From Nitrospira sp. (GTDB lineage: Bacteria > Nitrospirota > Thermodesulfovibrionia > Thermodesulfovibrionales > Dissulfurispiraceae), in the NCBI GenBank assembly GCA_002634385.1, contig NSJL01000004.1, forward strand, positions 183,751 through 247,750: a stretch of 64,000 nucleotides of DNA, read 5' to 3'. The translations under genes were made by a program, and so were the position numbers. Positions 10,057-18,958 of this stretch are shown one piece after another; position 1 is the first letter of the stretch; every line of letters starts with the position of its first letter. A model generated the notes under the pieces. It did no database searches and was not told the DNA's origin. It saw only the letters and a list, made by a program, of their open reading frames with translations.

Positions 10057-10080
10057 AAGTGTTTTGGGGAATATCTCATT

Positions 10081-10112
10081 GCCTGAGCGGCAGTTTTGAC
10101 TGCCGCTCAGGC
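10081..10112. other. Perfect 14-bp hairpin after purC
   Basis: GCCTGAGCGGCAGT (10081-10094) is exactly complementary to 10099-10112 with a TTTG loop. No T-run follows on either strand, so it is not a textbook intrinsic terminator. It may stabilise the purC 3' end or mark the left edge of the island. Confidence 0.6.
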
Positions 10113-10211
10113 CCCGGTCCCCTAGCACAAACCTGCGCTTCGATTGCTGTTTCATTTCGGCAAGAATCGCAACGAAGCCTTCTATTCACCTTACCCCTCA
10201 GCCATACAGAA

Positions 10212-11636
10212 GAGCTGAGGGCGCGACTTGCCGCTGTTTATTCCAGGACCCTCCGGCGGCAGGTGCAGGAATATACCCCCTATACCAACCGCATCAGCAT
10301 GGTTGAGGACTTTACGCCGGCCGAAGAGGAACAGCGGCTCTATGAGTCGGTTTCTGAATATCTCCAGCGCCCTGAGGTGGCGGCTATCAAGCACAGCCAG
10401 CGAGCCCTCATGGTTCTGGTATACAGGAAAATTCTCGTCAGTTCGAGCTTTGCCATAGCCCAAACCATAGAGAGCCTTATCGGCAATCTCGATCGTCAGT
10501 TGACCGGGCTTCAGCCTGAATCCGTCGAGGCGCTGGTAAAGGATGTTGAGAGATATGAAGAGGAGATTGAGGAGATCGCCAAAAAAGAGGACGGCGAGCC
10601 GATAGAAGCGGAAAATGGCGCAGCAGAGGCGGAACAACCAGACTATACGGCAGCCCCGGAGGATATAGAGAAGGAAAAAAGCGAGCTTTCCGGTTTCAAG
10701 AAATTTGCCGAAGGCATTAACAAAAACTCCAAAGGCGATGCCCTGCTTATTGCCCTTAAAAGAGCCTTCGAGCACAACCGGAAGATGGGTTGGCCGGAGA
10801 AAGCGGTTATTTTTACGGAATCCAAAAGAACGCAACAGTATCTTTTTGCCCTGCTTTCCCAAAACGGTTATGAGGAGCGCATAACGCTCTTCAGCGGGAC
10901 CAACGAGGGACCTCTCGGCAGGCGGGCTTTCGAGCGGTGGGAGAGGGAGAGATTCCGTCATGATAAGGAGCTTAAACTTTCAAAGGAGGCGGCGGTCCGC
11001 GAAGCCCTTATTCACGAATTTAAGCGCTGTACAAACATCCTGATCGCAACTGAGGCGGGGGCAGAGGGTATCAACCTCCAGTTCTGTAATATTGTGGTCA
11101 ATTACGACCTGCCGTGGAACCCTCAAAGGATTGAGCAAAGGATAGACCGCTGTCACCGGTATGGTCAGAAACGCGATGTAGTAGTGCTCAATTTTCTTAA
11201 CAGAAAAAATGCCGCCGACATGCGGGTTTTTGAGCTTCTGGACAAAAAACTTAAATTGTTTGAGGGTGTTTTCGGCGCTTCCGATTTTTTTCAGAGACGA
11301 CGATACCGGGAGACCGCTTGATGGGACTTTATGCCAAAAAATGATTGCTATTACGGCGCGGGACTGCAACGATAGCTCTTGTGATAAGCCTTCGGCGGCA
11401 TTGATCCAGGAAGCTCTCAAGGGTGTTGAGGACGATCTTCTTATGAGGATCGAATGTCCGCGCGAAAAGAAGTGCAACGCCTGGAGCAGGAATATAGTAA
11501 AATGACTGACAGGATTGCTGCTGAAAAGAAAAGGCTTTTTCAGGAAAAGGACAGGGAGTTAAGAGAGTTGGAGAAGAGGTTGAAGCTGAAGGTCGAGAGG
11601 GAAATGATTGCTCAGGCGGCATGGAGAATGGAGTAA
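10212..11636 (+). pseudogene. Decayed SNF2-type helicase (DrmD-like), N-terminus missing, several internal lesions
   Basis: Recognisable helicase sequence begins near 10212 (LRARLAAVYSRTLRRQV). It covers only the second RecA domain: motif V region ATEAGAEGINLQ and motif VI QRIDRCHRYGQ end near 11170. The first RecA domain with Walker A and DExx is absent. The frame stops at 11321 after FGASD. A C-terminal piece continues in another frame (about 11280-11460, DTGRPLDGTLCQKM...), and a final coiled-coil piece resumes in the first frame (11454-11636, ending AAWRME). These match, in order, the tail I remember for SNF2-family helicases of defence operons. So this is one gene broken by a 5' deletion and at least two later lesions. 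Its stop TAA overlaps the methyltransferase start (TAATG). Confidence 0.75.
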
Positions 11637-14600
11637 TGACTGAGCAGATTAATTTATTTGTTTGGAACAATCAAACCCTGTTTTCGAATAACTATCTTGA
11701 GAATCGTCTGCCCTCGTCAGCTCTATGGAAAGCCCGAAAAGAACAGGCTGCCGCTGCTTTTGAAGGGATAAAGAAGGCGTATGACTCCATCAAGGTATTA
11801 CATCTCGGCCCAGGCGAAGAGGCGGGACTTGAGGACAAATTTATCAGGCCGGTTTTGAAGGCACTTGGCTATGAATGGGACGTTCAGCCGACGACAGAAC
11901 GCGGGGCAAAAAAGAAGCGGCCCGATTACGCACTCTTTAAAGATTGGGACTCATATGAGACTGCACGCAAAGATAAATTCGACTCAGCGAGGTTTTTCTC
12001 TCAAGCCCTGACCATTCTTGAGGCCAAATATTGGGGCAGACGCCTTAATGATTCCGATTCGAAGGATAGACTTGACCGCCGCGACCCGACCGCCCAAACA
12101 GTGAAATATCTTGATGATGTTTATCATGCAACCGCCGGGCGTATTCAATGGGCGGTACTCACCAACGGCAAACAGTGGCGGCTTTTCTACTACAGAGCTT
12201 CATCGCGCTCAGGTAATTTTTTCGAGATAGGCCTGGAAGAGCTCATTTTGAGGAATGATAGGGATATGTTCCTCTATTTTTATCTCTTCTTTGCAAAAGA
12301 TGCCTTTGTGCCGGATACGGTCACCGGCAAAAATTGGCTTGAGCAGCATCTGCAAGAGACTGAAGAATACGCATCCCGCGTCAGCGACAAACTCAAAAAC
12401 CTTATCTTTGATCATATATTTGAAGGCCTGGCCGCCGGTTTTATCGAATACCGCAGCCGCGAGCTGGGTATAACGGAAGAAACAGTCGAGAGCCTTAAAG
12501 AGGTATTCAGCGGATGCCTTACGCTCCTCTATCGGCTGTTGTTTCTTCTGTATGCGGAATCAAGAGGTCTTCTGCCGGTAAATGACATCGACCGTTACTA
12601 CAAAAAAAGTCTCAAGAAGATAAAAGAGGACGTAAGCGATGAGTTAAGAATATCTGGCCTTGATGGAATGTGTCATAACGCCTATGATTATTGGTCGCGT
12701 CTTGAGTCGCTTTTCAGGATCATCGATAAGGGCGATAGAGCATTGAATGTTCCCATATATAACGGTGGTCTTTTTGAAACCACATCGAACGACTGCCTAA
12801 GCAGGCATAAGATTTCAGACCCCTATATTGCCGAAGCCACAGAGCTTTTGACTGTCGATCAGGATGCCGAGCATACACCGGGCATGACGCCCTTTATTGA
12901 TTACTCATCTCTTAATGTCCGGCACCTGGGTGATATCTACGAGGGCTTACTGGAATTCCATGTCAGGATTGCGAGTGACGAAATGGTGGAGGTCAGGGAA
13001 AAAGGCAAGTCGCTCTGGAAAAGACGTTCCGTGGTTAAGGAAGGGACAAAGACATATCGCACTAAGAAAAGAGGCGAAGTATATATCGAAAACTCGAGGC
13101 ACGAGCGCAAGGCGAGCGGTTCCTATTACACGCCGCATTATATCGTGGAGTACATCGTCGCCAATGCAGTGGGGCCGGTGCTTGCAGAAAGACTGGGCCG
13201 TGCGGAGAATCTCCTTGACGAACTGGATACGCTCTATGCAAAACAGCGAAAGCAGCTTAATAAACCCAAAGAGTGGAAACACTGGGAGCATCCCGGAGAG
13301 CCGAAAGGCAAACATATTGATGATATTGTGCATAAAGAGAATCAAGTGTTTGAAACTCTTTTTGATATCAAAGTCCTTGATCCAGCGATGGGCAGCGGAC
13401 ACTTCCTCGTCCACACCGTGGATTTCATCTCTGACAAGATTATCACTTTTCTTGCGGATTATCCGGATAATCCGGTTGTGCGGAAGATCGACGAATTGCG
13501 GAACGATATACTCAGCAATATCAAAGAACAAAGGGTAACCATAGATGAAAGCAAGCTAACCGAAGTAAATCTTATCATGCGTATGGTCATGAAGCGCTGC
13601 ATCTACGGCGTCGACCTCAACGAAATGGCAGTGGAGCTTGCGAAACTTACGTTGTGGCTCGATTCCTTTACTCTCGGTGCTCCGCTTTCATTCCTTGACC
13701 ATCATCTGAAATGCGGAAACAGTTTGATAGGCTCGAGTATCGAGGAACTTGAAAAAGCCCTTTCAGGACACCTTTTCGGGATAAACCTTGAACCACTCAA
13801 AAGGGCGCTGAGGGATATGATATTCGTCTCGGAACTCCCGGACGCAACCGTAGCCCAGGTGAAAGAGTCTTACAAGAAGTATGGGGAAGCCAATAAAGGG
13901 CTTTACGGATATAAAATCCTGCTCGATATGCTCATAGTAGAACATTTTGGCATTCCCGATGCAAGAAAATTCCTCATTTCCGATTTCGACAAAATAGACC
14001 TGAACAGGCTTCACGCTTCGCTTGCCGGTCTGCCAGAGCCGGACATAAAGGTTATTCAGCAGGTAGAAATGCTTGCAGGGGAGAAGAGATTTTTCCACTG
14101 GGAAATAGAATTTCCCGAGGTTTTTTATGAACGAACCCCATCCGGGCAGAAGGTTGTGAAGCAAGGGAATCCGGGATTTGATTGTGTAATTGGGAATCCG
14201 CCATATGGGTTGCTGGGAAAAGAGTCATTTTTTGAAAGCAATTATTCGTTTGTAAGTCCAAACTGGGATATGTATGTAGCATTTATTGAGAAAGGTGTTT
14301 TGCTGCTTAAAAATAAAAGTTTTATTAGCTACATAGTTCCTGTGTCGTGGCAAACAGGGGTAATGTTTGAAAAAATGAGAGGAATACTTATTTCGCAAAC
14401 AAGCATTATAAAGATTATAAATCTGCCGTTTAATGTTTTTGAAGATGCCTATATTGATACTGGCATCTTTGTTTTTAAGAAGGCAGTAGACAACTTAAAT
14501 GAGGTGTTGGTTTACGAATATCCGAGAAAAATCAGAATAAATAGTCTTGACGACATTATATATCAGACGATATTGCAGTCTTGCTGGACAAACGACAAGA

Positions 14601-16036
14601 AACAGATAGTTTTAGATCGTCAGGCGCTTGCATTAATGCCTAAGTTGTTTAAATACGCCGTCAAATTGGAAGATATTGCGGTGTCGACAAGGGGAGTGCT
14701 TGCAAGTGAGGAGTTCATATCTGCCGATGGGAAAACAGGATGCTACCCTTTTTTTGATGGTGAAATGTTCAGATATGAAATATCTCCTTCCGATAAATTT
14801 ATCTACTATTCCGATGACGTGCCGGAAAAACCTTCTGATATAAACTTTTTCAAGGGCGATAGAGTTTTTGTCAGAAGGCTGATTAACAGACAGGATCGTT
14901 TAATGTCGACCTGCGTCAAAGACTTTTTTGTTTCCAAAAAAGATATTTACATTCTTAAACTCGCAGAAGACGATTATTCTCCTTATTATCTTTGTGCTTT
15001 ACTTAACTCCAGACTTCTTTCTTTTAGCTACCTGAGTTCTGCAACAATATCGAAAAAAGACGATTTTCGGCAGGCTACTCTGGAAGGCATCCGGCAACTC
15101 CCTATCCCCCGTATCTCCTTCATCACTCCCAACACTGAGCGCAAGAAACGGGTGAGCGAAGCGACTGCTTTGTACCAAGGGGAGATTGCAACGGTTGCGT
15201 CAAATTCCGGTAAATGGCAAAATAAGAATGAGGATAAAGGCTATGACAAAGACTCAGATAAAAAAAGCTCAGCAAAGCCTGGCAGCTTGGCGGAAGAGGC
15301 ACGGGGATACGGACTCCCTGAGGAGGGCGTATCAGGAAAAGGTGCTGGATTGGGTGGTGAAGTCCATGGAGTTCGAGAGGGAGCCGGTGAGTATGAGTCG
15401 TCTGAAGGAGCTCCTGGAGAAGGACAAGAGAGCACCCGCCCGATAGATTCGACCCGCTATTTTGAAACCGCGCAAGGAGCAAAATCCTACTCGGAAGTTT
15501 CCGAGACACTAGCGGTTTCGGTTGCAAAAACCATCCAAAGTATTCTCAACAAAAGTCCCGAAGAAATAGCCGTTACCCCTGAATGGCTGTGTTCGATCCA
15601 CAAAGACATCGCAGGACGCCTGTTCCCAGATTGGGCCGGGCGGCTCAGGGATGTCAATGTGCAGGTAGGCGCGCATACGCCTCCGCCGTATTATGAGGTC
15701 CCCGTACATCTCAGATTATACTGCGAGGATTTATCTGCAAGACTCTCCTCTGTTAATGCAGGAGATATAGAAGCTGTCGCTGAACTCCTTGCCTTTGCTG
15801 ACTGGCGTTTTCAATGGATCCATCCTTTCAAAGACTTCAATGGCCGTGTCGGGAGAATCCTGCTCTCTGCTTTGCTCTTTAAACTGAAGCTTCCGCCTGC
15901 CGAAACCGCGGCTGTAGAACCGAAAGAACGGGAACAGTATCTCGCGGCCCTTCGCTCGGCTGATGGTGGAGATGTTTCATTGCTTAAGGACATATGGATC
16001 GAGAGATTGCTGGCTGCATCACAAGGGGAAAAATGA
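11636..16036 (+). CDS. Eco57I-type N6-adenine DNA methyltransferase with N-terminal nuclease-like domain, reading into a Fic domain
   Basis: The open frame encodes 1466 residues. Residues about 50-210 look like a PD-(D/E)xK-type region (RPDYALF with Asp97; TILEAKYW with Glu129 and Lys131). An N6-adenine methyltransferase follows: motif I DPAMGSGHF at 582 and catalytic NPPY at 854-857. The A/T-rich stretch near 14190-15080 is the likely target-recognition domain. Methyltransferase similarity ends near residue 1185 (RISFITPNTERKKR). The next roughly 80 residues are Gly/Ser/Glu-rich and look like out-of-frame translation of another gene (15241-15446). A Fic domain then follows in the same frame. 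ATG 11636 (MTEQINLF) overlaps the helicase stop; upstream ATG 11621 is also possible. Whether one fusion protein or two products are made cannot be decided here. Family role: host DNA modification and restriction, or DISARM-like defence. Confidence 0.8.
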   Translation: MTEQINLFVWNNQTLFSNNYLENRLPSSALWKARKEQAAAAFEGIKKAYDSIKVLHLGPGEEAGLEDKFIRPVLKALGYEWDVQPTTERGAKKKRPDYALFKDWDSYETARKDKFDSARFFSQALTILEAKYWGRRLNDSDSKDRLDRRDPTAQTVKYLDDVYHATAGRIQWAVLTNGKQWRLFYYRASSRSGNFFEIGLEELILRNDRDMFLYFYLFFAKDAFVPDTVTGKNWLEQHLQETEEYASRVSDKLKNLIFDHIFEGLAAGFIEYRSRELGITEETVESLKEVFSGCLTLLYRLLFLLYAESRGLLPVNDIDRYYKKSLKKIKEDVSDELRISGLDGMCHNAYDYWSRLESLFRIIDKGDRALNVPIYNGGLFETTSNDCLSRHKISDPYIAEATELLTVDQDAEHTPGMTPFIDYSSLNVRHLGDIYEGLLEFHVRIASDEMVEVREKGKSLWKRRSVVKEGTKTYRTKKRGEVYIENSRHERKASGSYYTPHYIVEYIVANAVGPVLAERLGRAENLLDELDTLYAKQRKQLNKPKEWKHWEHPGEPKGKHIDDIVHKENQVFETLFDIKVLDPAMGSGHFLVHTVDFISDKIITFLADYPDNPVVRKIDELRNDILSNIKEQRVTIDESKLTEVNLIMRMVMKRCIYGVDLNEMAVELAKLTLWLDSFTLGAPLSFLDHHLKCGNSLIGSSIEELEKALSGHLFGINLEPLKRALRDMIFVSELPDATVAQVKESYKKYGEANKGLYGYKILLDMLIVEHFGIPDARKFLISDFDKIDLNRLHASLAGLPEPDIKVIQQVEMLAGEKRFFHWEIEFPEVFYERTPSGQKVVKQGNPGFDCVIGNPPYGLLGKESFFESNYSFVSPNWDMYVAFIEKGVLLLKNKSFISYIVPVSWQTGVMFEKMRGILISQTSIIKIINLPFNVFEDAYIDTGIFVFKKAVDNLNEVLVYEYPRKIRINSLDDIIYQTILQSCWTNDKKQIVLDRQALALMPKLFKYAVKLEDIAVSTRGVLASEEFISADGKTGCYPFFDGEMFRYEISPSDKFIYYSDDVPEKPSDINFFKGDRVFVRRLINRQDRLMSTCVKDFFVSKKDIYILKLAEDDYSPYYLCALLNSRLLSFSYLSSATISKKDDFRQATLEGIRQLPIPRISFITPNTERKKRVSEATALYQGEIATVASNSGKWQNKNEDKGYDKDSDKKSSAKPGSLAEEARGYGLPEEGVSGKGAGLGGEVHGVREGAGEYESSEGAPGEGQESTRPIDSTRYFETAQGAKSYSEVSETLAVSVAKTIQSILNKSPEEIAVTPEWLCSIHKDIAGRLFPDWAGRLRDVNVQVGAHTPPPYYEVPVHLRLYCEDLSARLSSVNAGDIEAVAELLAFADWRFQWIHPFKDFNGRVGRILLSALLFKLKLPPAETAAVEPKEREQYLAALRSADGGDVSLLKDIWIERLLAASQGEK
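15241..15446 (+). CDS. Small helical protein, possible antitoxin of the Fic domain
   Basis: 67 residues in a frame different from the methyltransferase, beginning MTKTQIKKAQQSL and ending KDKRAPAR. The composition (Lys/Arg/Glu/Leu, two Trp, regular helices) looks like a real soluble protein, while the overlapping methyltransferase frame here is low-complexity. GAGG lies about 9 bases before the ATG. Its stop at 15444-15446 overlaps the point where the Fic sequence begins in the other frame. Small proteins encoded just upstream of Fic toxins often act as antitoxins. I do not see a clear (S/T)xxxE(G/N) inhibitory motif, so the antitoxin role is inferred from position only. Confidence 0.6.
15443..16036 (+). 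other. Fic (AMP-transferase-type) domain within the methyltransferase reading frame
   Basis: The segment beginning DSTRYFETAQGAKSY runs about 195 residues and contains the Fic core HPFKDFNGRVGR (His at 15821-15823). This fits HxFx(D/E)xNGRxxR, with Phe where Gly is usual at the sixth position. Catalytic His, Asp, Asn and both Arg are present. The natural start would sit at 15443, where the sequence reads ATAG: an ATA codon overlapping the small ORF's TAG. ATG here would give a normal overlap, so the start may have mutated. TTG near 15349 is the only alternative start I find. Fic enzymes transfer AMP or other nucleotide groups to target proteins and often act as toxins. Confidence 0.75.
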
Positions 16037-16485
16037 AAACGATTTTCAAAGATACTATGCGATGGGTCGAGCAAGAGCTTCAAGAGGGCAGAAACGATAC
16101 CGTGCATGATTTCCTTGCCTATCTTGCCGAACAGATGATCGCGATGAACAAAGAAAAGAATAGGGAAATCAGGGGCTTCCTGAAATGGCTTGAACGAGAA
16201 ATCGGCGCTGCGATTGAGGACCTGACGAATAAGACGGCAATCAAGGAATACCATGAGAACAATTTTGATCATTTCCTCGGAATATTGAAAAAGAACAAGA
16301 AGAAACTATCCATCGATCCCTCCAATCGCCAAAAACAGGAATTGCTCGAAAAACATTTCGCAAAAAGCCTGTCCGTCCTTGCGCCGTTAAAGGCAAAGAT
16401 AAAAGCAACAGATGAGCTGATAGATAAGATCGTGTATAAGCTGTATGGGTTGACTGAAGAAGAAATAAGGATAGTACAAGTATAG
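16033..16485 (+). CDS. Displaced C-terminal domain of the adenine methyltransferase
   Basis: 150 residues, starting at ATG 16033 in an ATGA overlap with the Fic stop. The sequence from VHDFLAYLAEQMIAMNKEKN through TDELIDKIVYKLYGLTEEE is the tail that normally ends large Eco57I-type methyltransferases of this family. Here it is a separate reading frame after the Fic segment. The small ORF and Fic therefore appear to sit inside what was one methyltransferase gene. The overlap suggests coupled translation, so the domain may still be made and could complement the methyltransferase in trans. Confidence 0.75.
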   Translation: MKTIFKDTMRWVEQELQEGRNDTVHDFLAYLAEQMIAMNKEKNREIRGFLKWLEREIGAAIEDLTNKTAIKEYHENNFDHFLGILKKNKKKLSIDPSNRQKQELLEKHFAKSLSVLAPLKAKIKATDELIDKIVYKLYGLTEEEIRIVQV

Positions 16486-16578
16486 TGCCGACCGAAGAGC
16501 ACAAAGTGAGTAATAAAGGGGACAGGTAGAACATTTATTGAACAAGGAATAGAATAAATTCGAAAGGAGCTTGTTGAA

Positions 16579-17592
16579 ATGAAGCAGGATCAGCCTACGC
16601 TGCAGGAGTGGCGCGCGCTTTACGAAGCCGCTGTCGAGTTCAGGAAGATCGAGCCGTGGAGATGGATGGAAGACTCCGATATCTTTGGAGTGCAGGACCC
16701 GCGCAGCGGAGAGATCGGTTATTGCTGCGTTATGGGTGCGCTTGGAGAGGTTTTCGCAATGGCCGTATATCTGGGGACAAAGGGGTTAAACGGCTATCGC
16801 CTGATCCAAAAAGGAACCGTGAAACCCGGCAACCCGGATTCGCTGTTTATACAAAACTGCCTGATGGCATCGTTCGAAGATAGAGAATTCATCGAGAAAG
16901 AGGACAGGGCAATCATGAAGGCGCTCGGTCTGAAGTTCAGGGGTTCCAATGAATGGCCGCTCTTTCGCAGTTACAGGCCGGGATACTTTCCCTGGTTTCT
17001 GGACAGGGATGAGGTGCTCTTCCTCACTGTGGCCTTACAACAGGCGCTTGACGTCTGTGTTCGTTATAAAGCAGACCGAAAGACGTTGAAGCCACCCAGG
17101 AGGAATCATTACCTCGTAAGAGTTCAGGAAACTGTCTGGCGCGACGAATGGAAAGAGCCGGTACCGGCTGAAAGTGAGCCCATCGAGAGCAAGCCTGTGG
17201 ATGAGCTTCGTGTGCAACGCATAAGAAAGAGGGTAATGCCGGTTCAGGCTGTATGGGAAATCGATTTCTTCCATACCCCCATACCGGTTGCCGAAGGCGG
17301 CAGGCCCTTTTTCCCCTATGCAATGATGATTTGCGACCACGATTCAGGGTTTGTCTATGATGTCTACCTTTCATCGCCCGGGAAATACATTGCGGAGTTC
17401 CCGGCTGTTTTCCTTTCGTCCATCGAAAAAAACGGCATTATACCGTTGGAGATTTTGATTAGGAAAAAAGAAGCTGCCGACCTCCTCACCCCTTATGCAG
17501 TGGCTCTTGACATTAAAATCAGCTCAGCCAAACGGCTGAATACCATCGATAAGGCGCGCCGCAGCATGACAAAATTTCTCGGAAGAACATGA
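16579..17592 (+). CDS. Unrecognised protein, possibly DUF7309/DUF6930-like
   Basis: 337 residues preceded by AAAGGAGC. No signal peptide or membrane segment is visible. The N-terminal half (about 1-165) is rich in aromatic residues (EPWRWMEDSDIFGVQDP, GYCCVMGALGE). The C-terminal half (about 215-335) contains WEIDFFHTPIPV, PYAMMICDHDSG and a possible helical end. The arrangement resembles proteins I recall as carrying DUF7309 and DUF6930 domains, for which no function is known; I am not certain of this. It is the last gene of the A/T-richer island and is not overlapped with the methyltransferase genes. It could be cargo of the same island rather than part of the system. Confidence 0.6.
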   Translation: MKQDQPTLQEWRALYEAAVEFRKIEPWRWMEDSDIFGVQDPRSGEIGYCCVMGALGEVFAMAVYLGTKGLNGYRLIQKGTVKPGNPDSLFIQNCLMASFEDREFIEKEDRAIMKALGLKFRGSNEWPLFRSYRPGYFPWFLDRDEVLFLTVALQQALDVCVRYKADRKTLKPPRRNHYLVRVQETVWRDEWKEPVPAESEPIESKPVDELRVQRIRKRVMPVQAVWEIDFFHTPIPVAEGGRPFFPYAMMICDHDSGFVYDVYLSSPGKYIAEFPAVFLSSIEKNGIIPLEILIRKKEAADLLTPYAVALDIKISSAKRLNTIDKARRSMTKFLGRT

Positions 17593-17692
17593 GCCGGAAG
17601 AGAAGGAGATAAGACGGCGGAGAAAAGGATGAAAAGCGCAATGGTAAAACCTTATACAACAAATGGTTCCTGGTATTCCCTGAGCACTGAAG

Positions 17693-18466
17693 ATGGACAG
17701 CTTTCGTAAACTCCTCGACATCATGGCCGCGCTGCGCGCGGAAAACGGCTGCCCGTGGGACAGGGAGCAGACGCACAAGTCCCTCAAACCCTTTCTGGTG
17801 GAAGAGGCCTATGAGGTCCTTGAGGCCATCGATGAAGGAGACCCGTCAAAGATAAAGGAGGAACTGGGCGACCTGCTCTTCCAGATCGTTTTTCATGCCC
17901 AATTGGGAAAGGAGCGGGGGGAGTTCGATATGGACGGCATTATCGAAGGGATCAGCCGGAAAATGGTCACCCGGCACCCCCATGTCTTCGGCGGTGCGCA
18001 GTGCGCCACGTCCGAGGAGGTGCGCACGCAGTGGGATGAGAGAAAAAAGGAGGAGGGAAAGCTGCTGGAGTCTCTCCTCGAAGGGGTGCCGAAGGAGCTT
18101 CCTTCCCTCCTTCGCGCTCATCGGCTCCAGGCGAGGGCCGCACGGGTCGGCTTCGACTGGAACCGGGTGGAGGATGTGCTCGGGAAGCTGGAGGAGGAAC
18201 TGGGGGAGTTCAGGAAGGCGCTGGAAAGCAAGGACAAGGCTGAAATTGAAGAGGAACTGGGAGATATTCTCTTTACCCTCGTGAATATTTCCCGCTTTGT
18301 AAAGGTGAGCCCCGAGGATGCCCTGCGTAAAACCATACACAAATTCATCTCCCGGTTCCGCTATATCGAAATGAAGGCGGCGGAGGCGGGGAAAAGCCTG
18401 CACGAAATGACTCTGGAGGAAATGGATGCCCTGTGGGAGGAGGCAAAAGAGACAGGGTCGCCCTAG
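17693..18466 (+). CDS. mazG: Nucleoside triphosphate pyrophosphohydrolase MazG (full-length, two domains)
   Basis: 257 residues, the usual length of two-domain MazG. It hydrolyses NTPs to NMP and pyrophosphate, removing damaged or excess nucleotides. The first domain has CPWDREQTHKSL and the metal site EEAYEV...EELGDLL; the second repeats it as EEELGEF...EEELGDILF with FDW between. No strong ribosome site precedes ATG 17693, and a TATACA near 17653 could be a -10 box. It marks the return from the A/T-richer island to GC-rich sequence. Confidence 0.94.
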   Translation: MDSFRKLLDIMAALRAENGCPWDREQTHKSLKPFLVEEAYEVLEAIDEGDPSKIKEELGDLLFQIVFHAQLGKERGEFDMDGIIEGISRKMVTRHPHVFGGAQCATSEEVRTQWDERKKEEGKLLESLLEGVPKELPSLLRAHRLQARAARVGFDWNRVEDVLGKLEEELGEFRKALESKDKAEIEEELGDILFTLVNISRFVKVSPEDALRKTIHKFISRFRYIEMKAAEAGKSLHEMTLEEMDALWEEAKETGSP

Positions 18467-18536
18467 TCCGTTTTTCAGCTCCCCGTAGTCCACTATTTTT
18501 TTCGTAAGTCTATCTAATTAAACAATATTATTATAA

Positions 18537-18565
18537 TTGACATCCTTTCTATGTTGGTATACAAT
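18537..18565 (+). promoter_or_regulatory. Sigma70 promoter of the cold-shock gene
   Basis: TTGACA (18537-18542), a 17-base spacer, then TACAAT (18560-18565). The predicted transcript has an untranslated leader of about 65 bases before the ATG, typical of cold-shock genes. Confidence 0.85.
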
Positions 18566-18636
18566 TACAATTACGATACTTTGTTTCGGTATTCTTAGCA
18601 ACCCTGTCTTTGGGGAAAAAGGAGGAAGTTGCAGTC

Positions 18637-18840
18637 ATGGCTTTAGAAGGAAAGGTGAAGTGGTTCAACGAGTCCAAGGGGTATGGCTTCATCCAGCAGG
18701 ATAATGGCGCGGATGTCTTCGTTCACTATTCCTCCATCAAGAGTGAGGGATTCAAGACATTAGCCGAAGGCCAGAGGGTGCAATTCGAAATCGTGGAAGG
18801 AGACCGTGGACCGAAAGCGGTGAATGTGGTAAAGATTTAA
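18637..18840 (+). CDS. Cold-shock protein, CspA family
   Basis: 67 residues with the OB-fold nucleic-acid-binding motifs KGYGFI (RNP1) and VFVHYS (RNP2). It is a single-strand RNA/DNA chaperone. I chose ATG 18637 because AGGAGG lies 10 bases upstream and residue 2 on ([10 protein letters not shown]) matches the family start; a TTG at 18610 would add nine residues that the family lacks. It has its own promoter, a leader of about 65 bases and its own terminator, so it is monocistronic. Confidence 0.96.
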   Translation: MALEGKVKWFNESKGYGFIQQDNGADVFVHYSSIKSEGFKTLAEGQRVQFEIVEGDRGPKAVNVVKI

Positions 18841-18865
18841 TCGAATTTTTTTATTGGAAAATACA

Positions 18866-18889
18866 GGGCCTGCAAGGGCCCTTTTTTTT
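18866..18889 (+). terminator. Intrinsic terminator of the cold-shock gene
   Basis: GGGCC-N6-GGCCC stem followed by eight T. Confidence 0.92.
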
Positions 18890-18958
18890 GCTCCCCTTCC
18901 CGGTATTGTTTTGTCTCGCCTTGTATAATTTTCGAATTTTCCGGTATCTTATTATTCT

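Noticed and set aside
10081..10112. Intrinsic terminator of purC
   Set aside because: The stem is perfect but no T-run follows on either strand, so I list it only as a hairpin.
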